Positions 50,904 to 55,403 of a stretch of 55,403 bases of DNA are shown in pieces. Position 1 is the stretch's first letter; each line of letters begins with the position of its first letter. This DNA is from an uncultured Kineothrix sp. Lineage in GTDB: Bacteria > Bacillota > Clostridia > Lachnospirales > Lachnospiraceae. The stretch covers positions 1-55,403 of the forward strand of contig CAJUSR010000024.1 in NCBI GenBank assembly GCA_910588855.1, written 5' to 3'. The position numbers and the translations under genes were made by a program. Under the pieces are notes generated by a model, which saw nothing but the letters and a program-made list of their open reading frames with translations, ran no database searches and was not told the origin of the DNA.

Positions 50904-52199
50904 TTATCCGACTAAAAATTCTGCATATTTTTCCGCATCTGCCCGATGGCAGCTCACGTCTAGACGGATGCCCTCCTCCAAATATTCCTGCCCAAATACT
51001 TTCGCATGTTCCATAAAATAGGACATTCCCTGCCCCTGCTGGTATGGGAAAAGGAATTTTGCCCGTATATATTCTGCATAAACTTTTTCCTGTATCATCT
51101 CCACAAGTTCTTCAAGCCCCTGGGTCGTTTTTGCAGACATATATATTTTGTCTTCCCCTACCCTTTTGGGTATTTGTTCCATGCCGCATAAATCCGCTTT
51201 ATTATATACATAAATAACGGGGATATTTTTTGCTCCGATTTCCAGAAGAGTTTGCTCCGTCACCTGAATCTGCTGTTTATATTCCGTGTCGGAATAATCT
51301 ACCACATAAAGAAGCAAATCCGCATTCTTTACTGCCTCCAGCGTAGAGCGGAACGCCTTAACCAAACCATGAGGCAGTTTATGGATAAAACCTACCGTGT
51401 CAGCTAACAGAATCTCCCTATTGTTCCCCATGTCAATCTTTCTGACTGTAGTATCCAATGTGGCAAACAACATATCTTTTTCCACAACCTTTTTTTCTTC
51501 ATCTTGGAGATACCTGTCTACCATAGCATTCATGAGCGTTGATTTCCCGGCATTGGTATATCCTACCAAAGAAACTTTCGGAATCCTTGATTTTGCCCTA
51601 CGTTTGCTCTGGTTTTCCCGCTCTTTTGCAACTTCGTCCAGCTCCCTGCGTAGCTGTGCCAGCCTTTTTTCTATTTTCCTTCTATCCAATTCCAGCTTTT
51701 TTTCACCGGCTCCTTTGCTGCTCATGCTTCCGCTGGCTCCCCCCTGCCTCGTCAAAGCATCGTGCATACCCACCAGCCGAGACATGAGGTATTGCAGCCT
51801 TGCCGTTTCTACTTGAAGCTTGGCCTCCCTCGTCTGCGCCCTCTTGGAAAATATGTCCAAAATCAATGCAGTCCTATCCATCACCGGCTTTTCCGTTTCT
51901 TTTTGAAGATTCCGCAATTGGGAAGGCGTCAATGAATTATCAAAAATGATAATGTCCGCTTCCAGCGCTTTCGCATATTCTTTCACTTCCCTTACTTTTC
52001 CGGTTCCGATATAAAACGCTTTGTTTATGCTGTCCATTTTCTGTACGGCCACCCCTTCTACCGACATGCCGCAAGCCTTTGCCAATTCCCCCAGTTCTTC
52101 CATAGAACGCTCAAAATTACCATCCTCCCCGGTATCTGCGCCTACTAGTATTGCCCGCTCCTTCTTTTCCATTCCTTCCATCCGTCGCTCTTCTCCCAT
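50904..52199 (-). CDS. hflX: Ribosome-associated GTPase HflX
   Basis: 431 residues: N-terminal HflX domain (IIFDNSLTPSQLRNLQKE), a coiled segment (RQGGASGSMSSKGAGEKKLELDRRKIEKRL), and a GTPase domain with GYTNAGKST, DTVGFI and NKADLC motifs. It binds the 50S subunit and helps split or rescue ribosomes under stress. Its start follows the Eis-like gene within eight bases. Confidence 0.95.
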   Translation of the reverse strand: MGEERRMEGMEKKERAILVGADTGEDGNFERSMEELGELAKACGMSVEGVAVQKMDSINKAFYIGTGKVREVKEYAKALEADIIIFDNSLTPSQLRNLQKETEKPVMDRTALILDIFSKRAQTREAKLQVETARLQYLMSRLVGMHDALTRQGGASGSMSSKGAGEKKLELDRRKIEKRLAQLRRELDEVAKERENQSKRRAKSRIPKVSLVGYTNAGKSTLMNAMVDRYLQDEEKKVVEKDMLFATLDTTVRKIDMGNNREILLADTVGFIHKLPHGLVKAFRSTLEAVKNADLLLYVVDYSDTEYKQQIQVTEQTLLEIGAKNIPVIYVYNKADLCGMEQIPKRVGEDKIYMSAKTTQGLEELVEMIQEKVYAEYIRAKFLFPYQQGQGMSYFMEHAKVFGQEYLEEGIRLDVSCHRADAEKYAEFLVG

Positions 52200-52207
52200 C
52201 TTTTTTC

Positions 52208-53365
52208 CTACACTATCTCATTGATAAAAACATGGCTCAACTGTTTGATTTCTTTTAATTTTCCCAAAACCTCCTGCTCGTCCTCTCCATCAAAGAAAGC
52301 AAAGCATTCCTCTGCCTTCTGGTATCCGAACACCCATGCGGCCAGCCCCTCTACGCCAGCCGTACATTCAAAAACAGCTCTTTCCTCTTCGCTTCCAAAA
52401 CCAATGCCATTTTCCCTTTTTTCAAAAACATAAGCCTCTCTTCCCCCACTCGCCAAAAGCACTTCCTCCCGCTTATGGATTAACGCCTCATCTGTTCCTA
52501 TCCGGCATTCCCAAACTCCGTCGTTTGAAAGCAAAATGGAATCTTTGACCAAAATAGTTAAAACAACTTCTTTTCGTTTTGCCCGTAATAATGAAAGCAT
52601 AGCACGTACATCTACAATCCGTGCCATTATGGAAGGCTGCCTTTTCCCGGAGGCATACACCGGGCATAGCCCTTCCTTGCAGGAAAAAACCGCTTCTTGT
52701 ATTTCTCCCTTGCCTTCTTCTTCCGTATAAAAATAATATCCTTCCACTTTGCCGCCTTGCCCATAACGGATATGAATCCCTCCGTTTTGGACCTGCAATT
52801 CCTTTTCCATCGTCCGAAAATAAAGCTCATCCCTTTTTATAAAAACGTCAGCTTCTTTTTCCAGGCTGGAAAAAGCATATTCCGCTAACCGGAAATATTC
52901 TTCCTCTTTTAACGGACAGATTTCCCCTTTTCCCTTCCACAAATACTCTTCCTTATCATAAATATACGTAAACTGATACGGCAAATAAATATTAGGGTTT
53001 GCAGGCATCAAAAAAGCAAATGGTTGCTCTTTTTTTCTTATGAAAGATAAAGCGGCTTTCAAAATCCTGTCCATATAGCCTCTATGCCGATATTTTTCTT
53101 TCGTTGCCACCCCTACAATATAATAGATTTCCTGTTCCATAAACCTATCCCCTACCCGTATCCGCATGGGATACGGGGATAAATACAGCATGGAAACAGC
53201 CTCCTCCCCTATCTGCAGACAAAACGCATGGTTTTTTCTCGCTTTTTCTTCAAAATAATAGTCCGTAAATTCCTTGGAATCCTCCCAAAAAACTTCTTCC
53301 CACAGCCCCCTAAGTTTTAGGCACTCTTCCCCGTCCAACTCCTCTATCCATTGCGCTATCTGCAT
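52208..53365 (-). CDS. GNAT N-acetyltransferase, Eis-like
   Basis: 385 residues. The N-terminal GNAT domain has the acetyl-CoA pattern IVGVATKEKYRHRGYMDRILKAAL, followed by FLMPANPNIYLPYQF, typical of the Eis (enhanced intracellular survival) group. A second GNAT-like domain and a C-terminal sterol-carrier-like domain follow, giving the family's usual three-domain length. The substrate is unknown; Eis relatives acetylate amines. It begins four bases after ispF. Confidence 0.82.
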   Translation of the reverse strand: MQIAQWIEELDGEECLKLRGLWEEVFWEDSKEFTDYYFEEKARKNHAFCLQIGEEAVSMLYLSPYPMRIRVGDRFMEQEIYYIVGVATKEKYRHRGYMDRILKAALSFIRKKEQPFAFLMPANPNIYLPYQFTYIYDKEEYLWKGKGEICPLKEEEYFRLAEYAFSSLEKEADVFIKRDELYFRTMEKELQVQNGGIHIRYGQGGKVEGYYFYTEEEGKGEIQEAVFSCKEGLCPVYASGKRQPSIMARIVDVRAMLSLLRAKRKEVVLTILVKDSILLSNDGVWECRIGTDEALIHKREEVLLASGGREAYVFEKRENGIGFGSEEERAVFECTAGVEGLAAWVFGYQKAEECFAFFDGEDEQEVLGKLKEIKQLSHVFINEIV

Positions 53366-53369
53366 TTTC

Positions 53370-53924
53370 TCATGACTTCCCTTCTTCTTTTGGACACCCT
53401 TTGCACCCTGTACATTTTTCTTGTGCAGTTACATCTTCCGTATAATAATTAACCGGACTGGTCAACAGACAAATTGCCTGGGAAGAAATCCCTTCCCCGC
53501 TTCCTGTAAACCCAAGGCCTTCTTCCGTAGTCGCCTTAACATTTACCTGAGAAATATCAATTCCCAGCGTATTCGCAATATTTTCCCTCATTTTATCAAT
53601 ATAAGGACGCATCTTCGGCGCCTGTGCTATTATAGTTGCATCGATATTCTCTATCAAAAAACATTCTTTATCCAGCAATTCCCCCACATGCTCCAATAAT
53701 TTCAAGGAAGAAATTCCCCGAAAAGCCTCATCCGTATCCGGGAAATGTTTTCCGATATCGCCAAGGGCCGCCGCCCCCAGCAAAGCATCCATAATGGCAT
53801 GTAGAAGCACATCCGCATCGGAATGCCCGAGAAGCCCTTTTTCAAAAGGTATTTTCACCCCTCCGATAATTAAATCGCGTTCCTTTGTCAATTTGTGTAC
53901 ATCATAACCCATTCCTATTCTCAT
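53370..53924 (-). CDS. ispF: 2-C-methyl-D-erythritol 2,4-cyclodiphosphate synthase
   Basis: 184 residues. Metal ligands D8, H10 and H42 (GYDVH and GHSDADVLLHAI) are intact, as is the ATTEEGLGFTGSGEGISSQA end of the fold. It makes the cyclic diphosphate of the MEP isoprenoid pathway. A tail of about 25 residues past the usual end carries C171, C174 and C177 (a C-x2-C-x2-C cluster), unusual for this enzyme. Confidence 0.95.
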   Translation of the reverse strand: MRIGMGYDVHKLTKERDLIIGGVKIPFEKGLLGHSDADVLLHAIMDALLGAAALGDIGKHFPDTDEAFRGISSLKLLEHVGELLDKECFLIENIDATIIAQAPKMRPYIDKMRENIANTLGIDISQVNVKATTEEGLGFTGSGEGISSQAICLLTSPVNYYTEDVTAQEKCTGCKGCPKEEGKS

Positions 53925-54064
53925 ATCCGTCGTATCTATCCTTTCTTTGCCTTATATGGCCCAATTGCCAAACAGCCTGCCTGGTAACATAGTTCGACAC
54001 CTGAACCTTTCTATTATTGTTTCTGTTTACTATTTTATGTTCTTCTATTAATGGCACATTGTAA

Positions 54065-54191
54065 GTCAAATACCCCGCTGCAAGCAACGGGGCATCAAAC
54101 TTGCAGCGCTGCAGAGCAGCGGGGTATTTGACCCTCGCGGCAGTCGCCAAATGTGCATGTAAACATGCCCACTTGGCTCATTGCTCGCGGG
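54065..54191. repeat. Palindromic intergenic element, two adjacent hairpins
   Basis: A 17-bp perfect inverted repeat (54065-54081 with 54116-54132) carrying CCCCGCTGC/GCAGCGGGG is followed immediately by a longer imperfect hairpin (54133-54191) closing on GCATGT/ACATGC with GCCAA/TTGGC. The whole is more GC-rich than its surroundings. It could be a REP-like mobile palindrome or a structured RNA. Confidence 0.7.
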
Positions 54192-54484
54192 AATAAAAGC
54201 CATTTAATAAGTATTTCCAAAATTATAACATTATTTTCTCAAAATAGGAAGGATTCATACTTTTTGTTCGCTTTATAGACTTATAGACTTACACGGGATT
54301 TACATGACCTATAAAAGCTGCTTTACCATTTTATACCTTTATGGCGTGGTAATTTCCTATTGGGATTCAAATACCATATTCTATTCCATGAAAAAAACAA
54401 TTTTTACTTCCAGCAAAAATTTAGCGCCATACCGGATTGGAAGAGGCCGGCAGGAAAGCAGGCTGCAGGGCAGAAAAATTTCCA

Positions 54485-54513
54485 TTTACACCATTCATGT
54501 AAAAATGCATAAT
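54485..54513 (+). promoter_or_regulatory. Sigma-A-like promoter of the plus-strand orphan gene
   Basis: TTTACA (54485-54490), a 17-base spacer and CATAAT (54508-54513), with a likely start near 54520 and about 28 bases to the ATG. A sigma-K-like CATAnnnTA element overlaps the -10. Confidence 0.55.
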
Positions 54514-54547
54514 CTATATAAAAATAGAGCAATTTTAAGGAATGTTT

Positions 54548-55027
54548 ATGAAACCTTCTACTTATTATATAGGGGTTACAGGTATTATCGAACGCATTGA
54601 GCCGATACGGAGTGAATGCTGCAATCAGATTATATCCATACGTACCGTAGACGGGGTTATTAACTTTATCCTTTCGCCCGGCACTTATGTGGCAGATAAT
54701 GTTCCTTTGCGGAGGGGTATGCGTATTACCTCATTTTACGATGCAAATCAACCGGTTCCTCTGATTTATCCTCCCCAATATCAGGCGGCTTTTATTGCCC
54801 GTACCGAGCCGGGGGAAAACATTATGGTCGCATATTTTGACGGCAATCTCCTTTCTTCCGAAAATCCGCTTCAGTTGAATATTGGTTCCGGTACCCGTGT
54901 GACTACTGCTAACGGTCAGCGTTATACATGCAGTATTGGCAATAATCTTCTCATGGTATATTATGGGGCAACTACAAGGAGTATCCCACCGCAGACTACA
55001 CCGGAAAGAATCATCGTTTTCTGTTAA
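54548..55027 (+). CDS. Conserved hypothetical protein
   Basis: 159 residues from the ATG at 54548, chosen because AAGGA lies six bases upstream; the ATG two codons earlier sits on that site. The protein looks all-beta: alternating hydrophobic strands and turns (YIGVTGIIERIEPIRSE, then VDGVINFILSPGTYV and MRITSFYDANQPVPLIYPPQYQAAFI). There is no signal peptide, membrane helix or catalytic motif. I do not recognise the family. It is the only plus-strand gene in the window, with promoter and ribosome site of its own, so it is probably real and monocistronic. Confidence 0.75.
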   Translation: MKPSTYYIGVTGIIERIEPIRSECCNQIISIRTVDGVINFILSPGTYVADNVPLRRGMRITSFYDANQPVPLIYPPQYQAAFIARTEPGENIMVAYFDGNLLSSENPLQLNIGSGTRVTTANGQRYTCSIGNNLLMVYYGATTRSIPPQTTPERIIVFC

Positions 55028-55083
55028 AAACCTGGATAAATGCCCGACAACGGACGTAGATAAAATGAAAAGATGATACAAGA

Positions 55084-55123
55084 GCAGGCAAATGGAATGC
55101 GAACTTTGTTCGCAGGTGCCTGC
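55084..55123. repeat. Nested hairpin after the plus-strand gene
   Basis: GCAGGCA (55084-55090) pairs with TGCCTGC (55117-55123) and encloses GCGAAC/GTTCGC (55099-55104 with 55108-55113). It could terminate or stabilise the orphan transcript, although no T-run follows. It overlaps the first 38-bp repeat unit. Confidence 0.55.
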
Positions 55124-55192
55124 TTAATGATAAGGTATCCTCCCGCTTCGCGGGTGCCTACTTGATGATAAGGCATCCTCCCGCTTCGCGGG
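55117..55192. repeat. Tandem 38-bp repeat, two copies
   Basis: Units 55117-55154 and 55155-55192 differ at only a few positions. Each ends in CCCGCTTCGCGGG, a 5-bp stem with a 3-base loop. They lie between the orphan gene and the tRNA. Confidence 0.75.
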
Positions 55193-55212
55193 CCCCTCCT
55201 TACCATAAATTA

Positions 55213-55285
55213 TGGAGATAACGGGACTCGAACCCGCGGCCTATGCGTTGCGAACGCATCGCTATCCCAGCTTAGCTATATCCCC
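55213..55285 (-). tRNA. tRNA-Ala (anticodon CGC)
   Basis: 73 nt forming a full cloverleaf: acceptor GGGGATA/TATCTCC with the G3-U70 pair that defines alanine tRNAs, D-stem GCTA/TAGC, anticodon stem ATGCG/CGCAT around loop TTCGCAA (anticodon CGC, reading GCG), T-stem with TTCGAGT loop, and discriminator A. The CCA end is not encoded. Confidence 0.95.
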
Positions 55286-55403
55286 GCATACGTATATTGT
55301 ATCATATGGAGGATAAAAATCAAGCAGAAAATATAATTCTGAGATAGCGTTTTGTAGGTTTGTCAAACATATGTTACACCGACCGTAAATAATCCCTTAA
55401 TAC

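Larger units (their letters stand above)
53925..54547. other. Intergenic region with palindromic repeat and plus-strand promoter
   Basis: It separates minus-strand ispF from the plus-strand orphan gene. The left part carries the repeat element at 54065-54191; the right part carries a sigma-A-like promoter at 54485-54513. No further gene is convincing: an 82-codon frame that spans the repeat is an artefact. Confidence 0.6.

Noticed and set aside
53902..54150. 82-codon minus-strand frame overlapping the ispF start
   Set aside because: It is translated mostly through the palindromic repeat and has no ribosome site or family resemblance; ispF has a better supported start.
54508..54516. Sigma-K promoter for the orphan gene
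   Set aside because: The CATAnnnTA match lacks a -35 at the right spacing, while a sigma-A-like -35/-10 pair with a 17-base spacer fits the same place. Kept only as a possibility.

Overview
The window reads as chromosome of a low-GC, endospore-forming, motile Firmicute of the class Clostridia, most likely Lachnospiraceae. The support is synteny and gene content: a Bacillus/Clostridium-type fla/che cluster bracketed by dprA-topA-codY on one side and rpsB-tsf on the other, a CheC/CheD/FliY chemotaxis set, CodY, and a sigma-K type sporulation factor. No species can be named from sequence alone. Nearly every gene lies on the minus strand, so the order below runs from high to low coordinates.

Region 55403-42585 (housekeeping): a tRNA-Ala(CGC), one plus-strand conserved orphan gene (54548-55027), then ispF, an Eis-like acetyltransferase, hflX, a sigma-K-like factor without a pro-sequence, a degenerate HD-GYP protein, comM, dprA, topA and codY. 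Two kinds of intergenic repeat flank the orphan gene and the tRNA. A CodY-box-like palindrome and a consensus promoter lie upstream of codY, and a terminator follows it.

Region 42510-6682 (about 36 kb, the fla/che operon): a sigma-A type promoter at 42478-42505 precedes flgB. Then come flgC, fliE, fliF-G-H-I-J, an MgtE-N-like partner gene, fliK, flgD, a small flagellar operon protein, flgE, flbD, motA, motB, fliL, fliM, fliY, cheY, fliO-P-Q-R, flhB, flhA, flhF, flhG, a PilZ protein, cheB, cheA, cheW, cheC, cheD, a small membrane protein, sigD/fliA, a FapA-family protein, two small genes of which one stands where swrB stands in Bacillus, and an MltG-like membrane protein. Genes mostly overlap or abut. 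Together they encode the basal body, C-ring, export gate and ATPase, rod, hook, stator, placement GTPases, the chemotaxis phosphorelay with three CheY-P phosphatase-type proteins, and the late sigma factor. Filament genes and receptors must be elsewhere. The few open gaps hold stem-loops, and two of them hold tandem arrays of two-hairpin units with periods of 58 and about 62 bp.

Region 6680-4580: rpsB-tsf with its own consensus promoter and terminator.

Region 4560-1 (accessory, visibly more AT-rich): an HTH plus nucleotidyltransferase pair resembling AbiE-type toxin-antitoxin modules, behind a perfect consensus promoter with a dyad in its spacer; a decayed gene joining a Cap4/ABC-3C-like nuclease in frame to a truncated Doc (Fic) toxin, broken by two stops; a 5'-truncated BrnT toxin with an intact antitoxin; about 700 bp without a recognisable gene; and a partial TetR regulator with a 22-bp perfect inverted repeat at its promoter. 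This is the part most likely to vary between strains.
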